Source of the DNA: Rhabdophis nuchalis
Lineage: Eukaryota > Chordata > Lepidosauria > Squamata > Natricidae
Direction of reading: 5' to 3'
Assembly: GCA_039707465.1 (NCBI GenBank)
Contig: CM077644.1
Span: forward strand, 77,708,875 to 77,772,874
DNA: 64,000 nt
Under the pieces are notes generated by a model, which made no database searches, was not told the DNA's origin, and saw only the letters and a program-made list of their open reading frames with translations. Shown piece after piece: positions 23,991 to 34,484 of this stretch; position 1 is the first letter of the stretch; each line of letters starts with the position of its first letter. Position numbers and translations under genes: made by a program.

Positions 23991-26900
23991 GGCCCTCCGA
24001 ACTATCGAGGGCCCGTCTTGAGGAAGGATTCATTAATCCGGAGAGACGGGCGAAGCGCGGCCTTAGGGGTTTTTTAATTAGGAAATTTTTTATCTATTTT
24101 AGGGGGTACTAGGGAGGGGGGTGGGCATAGACAGATTGAGGCAAAAGAATCACATGAAAGAAAGGGCCGGACCAGTAGCCGACGGGAGGAGACGGAAGGT
24201 ACTGATTTGAGGGGGGAACCACGAGACGTGCCATTAGAGGGCATTCCAATCCAGAGGGTCGTGGGGAGGGGGAGGGCCGAGGGGAGACTATCCTCCCGGT
24301 TGTTGGCACGCAGCCGTTGGTTACGAACGGTCGAGTGCCACAACCCCCGCAGGCTAGGTGGTCAGGGAATACAGAGCCTGGGCCTGCGGCTGATGTTTTG
24401 CAACGCCAGGTCCGTGGTCAACAAAGCCCCCCTCGTTCATGACCTTGTGTCAGAGGGGGAGCCGGACCTGGTAGGAATTGCGGAAACCTGGTTGGGCCAC
24501 GAGGGAGGACTTCCCCTTGTTGAAATGTGCCCACCAGGCTACCGCGCTTTTCATCAGCCCCGGGTCCAAGGTAGGGGTGGTGGGGTAGCGGTCATTATCA
24601 AGGAAGGTCTTGAGCCAAGAGAGACCATTGTGCCACAGACTACCGGTTGCGAGTCCCTCTGCGTGAAGTGGGGCCTAGGGAGGCAGTTGGGCTTGCTGGT
24701 TATATACCTGGCTCCTCGCTATGTAGCAGCAGCCCTGCCCGAGCTCCTGGAGGTGATCGCTACGGTGGCAGTGGAGACCCCCAGACTTATAGTCATGGGG
24801 GACTTTAATCTGCCATCGTTGGGCGAATCATCCGAGGTAGCTCGGGAGTTCATGGCTTCCATGACGGCCATGGACCTGACCCAACTAATTCAAGGCCCCA
24901 CCCACGAGGGTGGACACACACCGGATCTCATTTTTGTCTCAGGCCAATGGAAGAGTGATCTGGGTATAGGGGACATAGTCATCACACCCTTGTCATGGTC
25001 AGACCACTCACTTCTCCGGCTCGACTTTCCGACCGCTACTCCCCTCCGCGAGGAGGCGGTGCCAGAACCACCTATCTGGTTCCGCCCCAGGCACCTGATG
25101 GACCCGGATGGGTTCCAGATGGCGCTTGGGCCACTTCCTGTACCCCTGACCCGCACCCCGATGGAGGACCTCGTGGCCGCATGGAATATTGCGACCACGG
25201 GAGCCTTGGATCGGGTCGCGCCCTTGCGGCCTCTCTTGCGGCGCCGAGCCGCCCCGGCTCCTTGGTTTACCGAGGAGCTGAGGGCGATGAAATGCCGCAA
25301 GAGATGCCTAGAGGGAAGATGGAGGGCTACCCGCTCTGAATCTGACCGGACACACGTAAGAGCCCATTTACGGACTTACATTGTGGCGCTGAGAGTGGCC
25401 AAACGCCATCATTGCGCTACTCTCATAGCATCCGCAGAAAACCGCCCTGCCGCCCTGTTTAGGGTGACCCATTCCCTCCTTCAACAGAGGGTGCGGGAAG
25501 CCCCGCTACAGGGTAGAGCAGAGGAATTTGTGACTTTTCTGCAGGACAAAACCGCTCAGATACAGAACGAGTTAGCCCCCATTCTTGGTCCAGTGGGGTG
25601 CCACGAGGCTGATCTTGTTTGGGAGGAATTTGACTCCGTTGCTTCCGAGGATATGGACAGGCTACGTGGGCGACTGCGAGCCACCACATGTTTATTGGAC
25701 CCGTGTCCCTCCTGGCTTGTACTGGCATCCTGGGAGGTGACACGAGGCTGGCTCCAAGAGGTTGTCAATGCATCCTTAAGTGAGGGTTCCTTGCCTGCTT
25801 CCCTAAAAGAGGCTATGGTGAGGCCCCTCCTTAAGAAGCCCTCTTTGGATCCAGCTCTTTTAACCAACTATCGTCCCGTCTCCAACCTTCCCTTTTTGGC
25901 GAAGGTTGTTGAGAGTGTGGTGGCATAACAGTTTCCCCGTCACCTGGAGGAAGTTGATTATCTAGACCCGCGCCAGTCCGGCTTTCGGCCCGGGCATAGC
26001 ACCGAGACGGCATTGGTCGCGTTGGTCGATGATCTCTGGAGGGCCAGAGATGGGGGTTGTTCCTCCATCCTGGTCCTATTAGACCTCTCGGCGGCTTTCG
26101 ATACCATCGACCATGGTATCCTATTGCATCGGCTGGGGGGGTTGGGGGTGGGAGGCACCGTTTTACGGTGGTTCTCCTCCTACTTCTCTGGCCGATCGCA
26201 ATTTGTGTTGGCAGGGGAGCAGAGGTCGACCCCGAGACCCCTCACATGTGGGGTGCCTCAGGGGTCAGTCCTCTCGCCTCTCCTGTTTAATGCATACATG
26301 AAGCCGCTGGGTGAGATCATCCGTGGTTTTGGGGTAGAGTACCATCTATATGCTGATGATACTCAGCTGTATATATCTACCCCAAACCACCCCAACGATG
26401 CCGTAGCGGTGATGTGCCAGTGCCTGGAAGCCGTGCGGATCTGGATGGGAAGCAACGGACTCAGGCTCAACCCGACCAAGACCGAGTGGCTGTGGTTTCC
26501 GGCTGCCCGATTCAACCAGCTCTCTCCAACGCTGGCCATAGGGGGCAAACATCTTGCCCCTGTGGATGGGGCGCGCAATTTGGGTGTCCTCCTGGATACC
26601 CGGCTGTCTATGGAAGAGCAAGTGACAGCCGTGGCCAGGAGGGCGTTTTACCAGGTCCGCCTGGTCCGCCAATTGCGCCCCCTACTGGATCGGGACGCCC
26701 TTTGCACAGTCACTCATGCCCTCGTGACATCCCGACTGGACTATTGTAACTCTCTCTACATGGGGCTCCCCTTGAGGTGCACCCGGAGGCTTCAGTTAGT
26801 TCAGAATGCAGCCGCGCGAGCAATCATGGGAACCACTAGGTTTACCCACATTACACCGCTCTTGCGCGAGCTGCACTGGCTGCCTGTCGTCTTCCGGGTG

Positions 26901-27410
26901 CGCTTCAAGGTGTTAATTATCATCTTTAAAGCGCTCCATGGCTCGGGACCTAGCTACCTGCGGGATCGGATCCTGCCTCACACATCCTCACGGCCGATTC
27001 GCTCCCACAGAGAGGGACTTCTCCGGGTGCCGTCCACTAGACTTTGTCAGCGGGCGACGCCCAGGGGAAGGGCTCTCTCTGTGGCGGGCCCGGCCCTCTG
27101 GAACGACCTTCCCCCCGATATTAGAACGACCACGGACCTCCGCTCCTTCCGCTTGAAATTGAAGACTCATCTTTTCCGCCTGGCCGGCCTAGGGTAGTCT
27201 CTCTCTCTATGGGCTTTTAAATGTATTTCAATATTTAGTGGGGATTTTTAGTTAATGGGATTTTAGCACAGGAATTAATTTAATCTGTTTTAATTTGCTA
27301 TGTATTTTGTATATTTATTGTTTTTATTCTCCCTGTGCACCGCCCCGAGTCCCTGTGGGGAGAGGGAGCGGTCAATAAATTTAGCTATTATTATTATTAT
27401 TATTATTATT
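23991..27410 (+). mobile_element. Near full-length L2 LINE, one nonsense codon
   Basis: One frame, 24207-27197, reads through an endonuclease and a reverse transcriptase and is broken only by a TAA at 25926-25928, where the related copies have CAA (C-to-T). Endonuclease landmarks: NARSVVNK, DLVGIAETWL, VMGDFNLPS, WSDHSLL. RT landmarks: NYRPVSNLPFLAKVVES, LDLSAAFDTIDH, GVPQGSVLSPLLFN and the catalytic YADD at 26349-26360. The 3' UTR has CCCTGTGCACCGCCCCGAGT and ends in (ATT)n near 27390-27410. The translation start is uncertain: no in-frame ATG precedes the conserved part, and upstream codons stay open. A hairpin (GCGAGAGT/ACTCTCGC) lies at 23967-23986. Confidence 0.9.
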
Positions 27411-27594
27411 CCAAATTTTCAACAACGTTCCTTTGAAATACAGCACCAATGATATATATATATATAGATTGTGTAGATGTCGCACCTGTGCCAGTTACAC
27501 ACAACATAAATGTAAAAAATTGTAAAAAAAGGTAGGTAGATGGATACAGAGAGAGTGGGCCACAGGTATTATGTCATTTTTTATGACATAAAAT

Positions 27595-27960
27595 ACTCTG
27601 AGGGAGAAATACAGTAGGTAGGTAGGTAGGTAGGTAGGTAGGTAGGTAGGTAGGTAGGTAGGTGGATAGAGAGGGAGAGGGAGAAATACAGTAGGTAGGT
27701 AGGTAGGTAGGTAGGTAGGTAGAGGGATAGAGAGGGAGAGGGAGAAATACAGTAGGTAGGTAGGTAGGTAGGTAGGTAGGTAGGTAGGTAGGTAGAGGGA
27801 TAGAGAGGGAGAGGGAGATCTACAGTAGGTAGGTAGGTAGAGGGATAGAGAGAGAGGGGGGAAATACGGTAGGTAGGTAGGTAGGTAGGTAGGTAGGTAG
27901 GTAGGTAGGTAGGTAGGTAGAGGGAGAGAGGGAGAAATACAGTAGGTAGGTAGGTTGGGG
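27595..27960. repeat. (GTAG)n arrays in a higher-order repeat
   Basis: Six blocks of consecutive GTAG tetramers separated by a purine-rich spacer of about 30 bases (GGATAGAGAGGGAGAGGGAG followed by AAATACA). Block length varies from 3 to about 11 tetramers. It gives a Thr-Tyr-Leu-Pro frame on the - strand that is not a gene. Confidence 0.93.
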
Positions 27961-28317
27961 ATTATATGGTGGTTGTGTGTACGTGTTTGTGTGTGCAGGT
28001 GTAGATCTACACACAGATTGGTTGGCCATTTAACCAGTCTGGGCCACAGCAAAGCGTGGCCGGGAACAGCTAGTTTCAATATAAATATACTCTTTCTGTA
28101 GTACATTGTTTCCAAGCTGAAGAAGTATAGATGCTTATAGGCAGCCAATGTTGCTGTGCTCCAAAGCATTCTGTAATGTTCATTGTAAGGAAGCAGCAGC
28201 ATGTTACATAAATTACAGCTTATAAAACACATTCAGTCTCATGTAAAATGCATTGCACTAGATCAAACTAAGCAATATTAGCAATACATGTCTAAAGTCA
28301 TACTGCAACTTGTCATA

Positions 28318-29517
28318 GAATTGATTCCCATCTTCAAAAAGGGGGCAAAAACAGACTCAGGAAGCTACAGACCAAACAGCCTAAAACATCAATACCTGGG
28401 AAGATACTCGAAAAATAATAATTAAAAAAACAGATCTGTGAACATCTAGAAAGAAATAAAGTTATAACTAGTAGTCAGCACAAGTTTGTTAAAAATAGAT
28501 CATGCCAAACCAATCTTATTTCATTCTTTGACAAAGTGACTAAATTATTAGACCAGCAAACTGCTGTGAGCATAGTATATTTAGACTTCAGCAAGGCATT
28601 CAACAAAGTAGACCACAACCTACTTCTTGGTAAGCTAGAAAAATGTGGGAAACCAGTAAACAGCATCACCACCAAATGGATTTGTAACTGGCTGACAAAC
28701 CATATTCAACAAGTAGTTCTTAATGGTACTGCATCTACATGGAGGGAGGTAAGCAGTGGAGTACCATAGGGTTCCATCTTAGGGCCAGTACTTTTCAAAA
28801 TCTTCATAAATGGCTTAGATAAAGGAATAGAAAGGGAACTCATGAAATTTGCAAATTGGCAGGAATAGCCAACAACACCCCAAAAGACAAGCTCAGGATC
28901 CAAAAAGATCTTGACAACATGAAATTTAATGTGGAGAAAAGCAAGTTTTTACATCTAGGCAGGAAAAACCAAAGGCACAAGTACAGAGTAGGCAAAGCCT
29001 GGCTTAAAAACAGTAACTCTGAGAGGGATATTGGAGTCCCAGTGGACGATCACTTAAACATGAGCCAGCAGTGTGCTGCAGCAGCCAAAAAAAGCTACTA
29101 CAATTCTTTGTTAACCAGAGGCATAGAATCAAAATCATGTGAAGTATTAGTACCACTTTATAAAGCCTTAGTAAGGTCACACCTTTGGAATACTGCATCC
29201 AGTTTTGGTCACCACATTATTAAAAAAAAAGTTGTTGAGACTTTGGAAAAAGTGCAAAGATGATCATATCAGATGATGGAAGATCTGGAGACAAAAACAT
29301 GAGGAATGGTTGCAGGAATTGGGTATGACAGGTCTAGAGAAAAGAAGGATTAGTGGTGGGGGATTTGACATTGATAGCAGTATTCCAGTATTTGAGGTTG
29401 CTGCCACAAAGGAGAGGGGGTCAACTTATTTTCCTATGTATGGGGTTTTCTGCTTGAGCAGGGGGTTGGACTAGAAAATCTCCAAGAACCCTTCCAACTC
29501 TATTCTGAGTGCTTGAT
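28318..29517 (+). mobile_element. CR1 LINE, Snake1/L3 type, 5' truncated
   Basis: Broken RT frames include LDFSKAFNKVDHNLLLGKLE, KCGKPVNSITTKWICNWLTN and SSGVP followed by GSILGPVLF after a stop. They are followed by WLKNSNSERDIGVPVDDHLN and MSQQCAAAAKK. The 3' end has GGGGGTTGGACTAGAAAATC and CTTCCAACTCTATTCTG. It lacks an expanded pentamer tail. It lies directly downstream of the Helitron-like end. Confidence 0.85.
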
Positions 29518-29580
29518 TAATGAGAATCAGACATTTGGAGGTTCCCACTCTGCCCATTTCCTAAGTAGTTTAAAGATTTG

Positions 29581-30038
29581 TTTTTGTTCAGTTGCCAAGT
29601 TATGTCTGCCTCTTTGCAACCCTATGGCCATAGCATGCCAGGCCCCTCTGTCCTCCACTGTCTCCCAGAGTTTGCCCAAATTCATGTTCATTGCATCAAT
29701 GACACTAATCCAACCATCTTAACCTCTACTCTCCCCTTCTCCTTTTCCCTTCAATCTTTCCAAACATCAGGTCTTTTCCAATGAGTCCTCTCTTCTCATT
29801 TGGTGGCCAGAGTATTTGAGCTCCAGTTTCAGTATCTGTCTTTCCAAAGGACAGTCAAGGTTGATTTCCTTTAGAATTGACTAATTTGACCTCCTTGTAG
29901 TCCAAAGGACTCTCAAAAGTCTTCTCCAACGCCACAGTTCCAAAGCATTAATTCTTTGGGACTCAGCCTTCCTCATGGTCCAACTCTCATAGCCATACAT
30001 TACTGCTGGAAAAACCATAGCTTTGACTATACAGACCT
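29581..30038 (-). mobile_element. BovB LINE 3' end
   Basis: On the - strand the sequence encodes the end of the BovB ORF with many interruptions: MYGYESWTMRKAESQRINAL, ELWRWRRLLRVLWTTRR, SILKEINLD and LKYSGHQMRREDSLEKT. These match the ruminant/squamate BovB pattern (MYGCESWTIKKAEHRRIDAFELWCWRRLLRVPWTARRSN). Both ends are truncated. BovB is the RTE family known for horizontal transfer between squamates and ruminants. Confidence 0.9.
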
Positions 30039-30494
30039 TAGTGAATGTGTACCAGATAATTTAAGGATGAACGGTAGCTTAATGTTTTAGCTCTTATTTC
30101 TGTTCCAGTATTTCTCACATTCAATGCCTGGTTGAATTTAATAGCCATTTAGCTATTTTTGGTTCCAAAATCTTTGAGAACTACACACATCTGTACATTG
30201 TGGTCAGTACTGTACTTGATTTAAAACATATACTTACTTTCCCTACATTTGTAACAAGACTCTTATTAATTAGATAGCAACTGATAAAGTTGTTTTGTTT
30301 TTACAAGAGCAAGAAATCTTCAAACATCCTATTGTGCTCTGAATACATTTATCCAAAGTTGTCATAAGTTTGGAAATAAGATAGGATCCATAGATGTTTT
30401 AGAGAAATAATTAGGTTCTAGCCTGTCTCTGAGGAGGCAGAAATATCATATAGATATTAAATAGAAACCAAGCTGCTTGGATATCCACATGTCA

Positions 30495-30655
30495 GATCTG
30501 GTGAAGCTAAGGTGCCTAGAGGTGGAGCTCTTGCCTCCCAATCAGGAGGTTGTGAGTTCAATCCTAGGTAGAGGTAGGTTTCCTGCTTGGGCAGGGTGTT
30601 GGACTAGATGACCTGCAAGGTCCCTTCCAACTCTGTTAATCTGTTATCTGTTACC
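30495..30655 (+). mobile_element. tRNA-derived SINE with CR1-type 3' tail
   Basis: The tRNA-like head has a B box (AGTTCAATCC, 30555-30564) following CTCTTGCCTCCCAATCAGGA. It is fused to a tail reading GGTTTCCTGCTTGGGCAGGG, TGTTGGACTAGATGACC and TTCCAACTCTGTTAATCTG. That tail matches the 3' ends of the CR1 copies at 29427-29510 and 33940-34000, which suggests mobilisation by CR1. Confidence 0.8.
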
Positions 30656-32390
30656 TTGTCCTCTCTCTAAAATGAGTGAAATTGGAAGAGTTTTCCAGAC
30701 AAGTTAAGAATTTTAAACTAAAAGGCATAACAATAATATTAGCTCTGTCTGAGAGCTCCAATAGATAAACAAGAAAAAAATCCTTCTATGGATCTGAAAT
30801 TAAAAAGTAACCAAGCAGTCTTAGTTATGAACAAAACTGTAAAAAAAACTGAAAATATTTCTTTTTATTATTAAAAATTGTAAAAGGTACTACCTATGTC
30901 AAACCTTTGAAATTGGTTTGTCATGGAGATGCAATAGCAGGTTCTAGAAAGATTATTTAGATCTCATAGTTGAGTAATCAGCACTGAAATTCCCTAAAAT
31001 GAAAAAGACTGGAACTTCAAACATTACTGAGGACTTAATAATTACCTTAATTCCATTCAAAGTAGATGTTATGCCTTAAATAGGGAAAGATTAGGCTTTT
31101 ACAAACAGAAATTACATGGAGCCTATCCAGATTGCTTCTCCTTGAAAATTGCTTCAATGAAAGAGAGAGGAATAACCATTTCATAGTTTGGCCTTTCAGG
31201 CAGGCTGGCCTCCATCATCATGTTTCTTAGCCACTCTAACTAGGAATTATGGAGAGTAGGTGCCCAATGTACCTACTTAAAAATTGGCATACTTACCCAT
31301 TAACTTTCTTTCTTGGCAATTGGCTTACAAGGGCTTCTTATAACCTGCTGCTAAAATTAGATTTTTCTCTCCCCAAGATTCTTCCTGATTCCACATTGCC
31401 ATTAGGTAACAGTGTAAATAGTTGATCAATGAATCATTTTTATTTTTCCCTCTTTCCTTCTCATCTTTTGTATCATGACTGTTATATTATACACTTACAT
31501 TATCCACTATAAGTCAACTTTAAGTGTTTTAAGAGAAAGGCAGGTGTAAATAAATTGACTGCCGTCTTCTCATCTGAAATGGGAAACTTACATGAATGGA
31601 TTTTAAGTAGATTTCCACGAAATGAAAATGCCTTTCAGATGCTCTGTTGTTGAACCCTGGTAAATCTGTCTCTCACCACAACCAGATGCACATACATGCA
31701 CGTCTTACGCTAACAGTGATGTACAACCACATCCTAAGTGCCTCTGCAAAGCACGTTTACAAAAAACAGCTGTTGAGTTGAAGTCAAGAGTTTTGTAGAA
31801 TAGAACTATTAGCCCCTGTACAAAAGCAGCACTAAAGATTTGAGAATATTGCCTATTACCTGTATATGGCGGTATGTGTAAATGGGTTGTTTGAGGCAAG
31901 AGCTGGGTGTGTAGTTAATGACTCATGAGTTATTCTAAGTACTTTTTATGACTTAAATTCAGTAATAAGATGGATAGTATTTAACAAATTGAAATTTAAT
32001 CCACACACAAAACAGGTATTCTTGGTTAGGTAGACTGAAATTTCTTTTGGGATAGGTAGTATTCCCCCCACCCCCACCCCCCAAATCAGATTTCCAATCT
32101 GGAAATACTTCCAGACTCAGCTTTGTACTTAGATATTAACAAATAAATGCTTACGCTTGTATTTCAAGTCCATCTGTTGTGGTGGTGGTGGTGGTGGGGT
32201 GGGGGAAATATATGGCTTGTCCATAATATAAAGCATCTGCAGTGATTTATTGCTTTTGAATATTTTTTGAATGTATTATTCTCAAAAATAGAAGTTAATT
32301 TGAAAACCCTTGAATAATCAAATACTGTTACTGTTAAATAAATAACATATAAGTTATATTTATAGTATGTCGCTGACTAAAGAATAAAAG
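30656..32390. other. SGIP1 intron, no gene seen
   Basis: AT-rich intron with C-rich (32067-32083) and (GTG)n (about 32174-32207) simple repeats. No exon recognised. Confidence 0.4.
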
Positions 32391-32570
32391 CATATAAATT
32401 CAGAAGTTATTTCAAATAAGAACTAAATAATGTTTGATATATAAGCATTTGTTGTATTTAATTCTGAAGCAAAGTTATGAACCATTATTAATAGAAGCAT
32501 CTAAATCCAGAAGTTATTTCAAATAAGAACTAAATAACATTTGATATATAAGCATTTGTTGTATTTAACT
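32391..32570 (+). repeat. Imperfect 107-bp tandem duplication
   Basis: The block CAGAAGTTATTTCAAATAAG followed by AACTAAATAA and GATATATAAGCATTTGTTG occurs at about 32401 and again at 32508. The 3' portions of the two copies have diverged. Confidence 0.8.
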
Positions 32571-32819
32571 TTGACCATAACTTATGAGCTGTCTTAGCAG
32601 TATTTTCCATTGCCCTGTTTGTGGTTTGCAAAAGAAAAACACAATAAAGTCAATCCCATAATAACAATGGGTTTAATAATGTATCACATATTGGTCAGAC
32701 AAAAGAGGCATCAAATAATCCTAGCCCTTATTTTATTGCTGGGAAATATTTTGGCATCTAAAATTCTCAACTTACCTGTAAGTATATATGCACTTCTAGT
32801 AGAACAGAATCTGAGAGAA

Positions 32820-34000
32820 TGGGTTTGTCAAAAACAGATCATGCCAGACTAATCTTATTGCATTCTTTGACACAGTGACAAAATTAGTGGACCAGAGGAA
32901 TGCTGTTGATATAATTTACTTAGACTTCAGTCAGGCATTTCATAAAGTAGACCATAACATATTACTAGATAAAGTAGAAAAATGTGGATTAGACAGCATC
33001 ACCACCAAATGAATTCGTAACTGGCTGGCCAACTACACTCAACATGTAGTCCTCAATGGAACTGCATCTACATGGATGGAAGTATGTAGTGGAGTACCCC
33101 AAGGCTCTGCTTTAGGCCCAGTACTCTTCAACAGCTTCCTCAATGATTTGGATGAGGGATAAATGTGGAACTCATCAAATTGACACCAGATGACACCAAG
33201 CTGGCAGGCATAGCCAACAATCCAGAAGATAGCCTTAAGATACAGAAGGATATTGATAAACTTGAACAAAATGAATTTCAATGGTGAAAAAAAGTAAGGT
33301 TCTACATTTAGGCAAGAAAAACAAAATGCACAGGTACAGTATATTTGGTACCTTGTTCAATATTAGTAACTGTGAAAAGAATCTTGGAATCCTAGTGGAC
33401 AACCATTTAAATATGAGCCAGCAATGTGCAGAGGCTGCCAAAAAAGCCAACACAGTTCTAGGCTACATAAACAGAGGGATAGAATCAAGATCACATGAAG
33501 TGTTAATACCAATTTACAATGCCTTGGTAAGGCCACACTTGGAATACTGCATTCAGTTTTGGTCACCACAATATAAAAAACATCTGTAGACTCTAGAAAG
33601 AGTGCAGAGAAGAGCAACAAAGATGATTAGCGGACTGGAGGCTAGAACATACAATGAACAGTTGCAGGAACTGGGCATATCTAGTTTAATGAAAAGAAGT
33701 ACTAGGGGAGACACGATAGCAGTGTTTCAATATCTCAGGGGTTGCCACAAAGAAGAGGGAGTCAAACTATTATCCAAAGCACCTGAGGGTAGAATAACAA
33801 GCAATGGGTGGAAACTAATCAAGGAGAGAAGCAACTTAGAAATGAGAAATTTCCTGACAATCAGAACAGTTAATCAGTGGAACAACTTGCTGGAAGTTTT
33901 TAAGAAGATGTTGGATAACCATTTATCTGAAGTGCTGTAGGGTTTCCTGCTTAGGCAGGGGGTTGAACTAGAAGAACTCCAAGGCCCCTTCCCACTCTGC
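32820..34000 (+). mobile_element. CR1 LINE, Snake1/L3 type, 5' truncated
   Basis: Interrupted RT frames: [55 protein letters not shown]. Then KKSKVLHLGKKNKMHRYS, CEKNLGILVDNHLNMSQQ, RPHLEYCIQFWSPQYKKH and MISGLEARTYNEQLQELGIS. This is the C-terminal part of the CR1 pol ORF. The 3' end, TTTCCTGCTTAGGCAGGGGG..CTCCAAGGCCCCTTCC, leads into (TCTAT)n. Confidence 0.9.
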
Positions 34001-34042
34001 TATTCTATTCTATTCTATTCTATTCTATTCTATTCTATTCTA
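34001..34042. repeat. (TCTAT)n tail of the CR1 element
   Basis: Eight perfect pentamers directly following the CR1 3' terminus. This is the Snake1-type microsatellite-seeding configuration described for snake genomes. Confidence 0.95.
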
Positions 34043-34484
34043 TAAAGATAAAACTGAAATCTGGACCTAAAATTGAAGTAAGTGATCCAGAACTTCAAGG
34101 TTTCTAACATACAGTATGTATTCCAACCAAAATAATTATTTGAGTTTTTGGAAGTTAAATGAAAGAAAAAAGACAAATAGCATATATTCTATTCTTTCCT
34201 TAGATATGGGAGGATTAGTTCAGGTTGCATTATATTCTATAATTATCAAAGGACAAGAGAATATCCGGAAAAGAGAAGAAAAAAATTGTCAGAATTGTTA
34301 CTTTCACAATTCTTTTATACAGCGTGAATTGAAAATTAATTACAAATATTTGTTTTTGGATGCAAGAAAAAACTCTTCTTTTGCACCACCTTTCTGGACA
34401 CTAATCCATTATTAAACTTGACTCTGCTGTCCCAGATAAATAGGAGTCACTTCTGTAGAATAAATATCAGCATAAGATATTATG

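Larger units (their letters stand above)
23782..28073 (+). mobile_element. Helitron-like element interrupted by an L2 LINE
   Basis: The left end begins TC (TCTATATAAATAAAAATG) after an A. The right end has a hairpin (GGCCAC..GTGGCC, 28042-28061) followed after nine bases by CTAG and a T. These are the canonical Helitron rules: 5' TC, 3' hairpin plus CTRR, insertion between A and T, no TSD. The Helitron's own sequence would be about 23782-23990 and 27411-28073, with an L2 of about 3.4 kb inside. No Rep/helicase frame is seen, so it would be non-autonomous. Both ends are inferred from motifs only. Confidence 0.45.

Noticed and set aside
24890..25300. Arg/Ser-rich frames antisense to the L2 copies
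   Set aside because: Shadow frames of the GC-rich L2 coding strand; similar ones recur opposite every L2 copy.
24207..25928. Host gene encoding a 573-residue protein
   Set aside because: It is the endonuclease and N-terminal RT part of an L2 LINE, continuing in the same frame after one stop.
27595..27960. CRISPR-like alternation of repeats and spacers
   Set aside because: The spacers are themselves repeats and the repeat unit is a microsatellite; the context is a vertebrate intron.
27495..28232. 245-codon - strand frame rich in Thr-Tyr-Leu-Pro
   Set aside because: Produced by the (GTAG)n arrays and flanks; no domain content.
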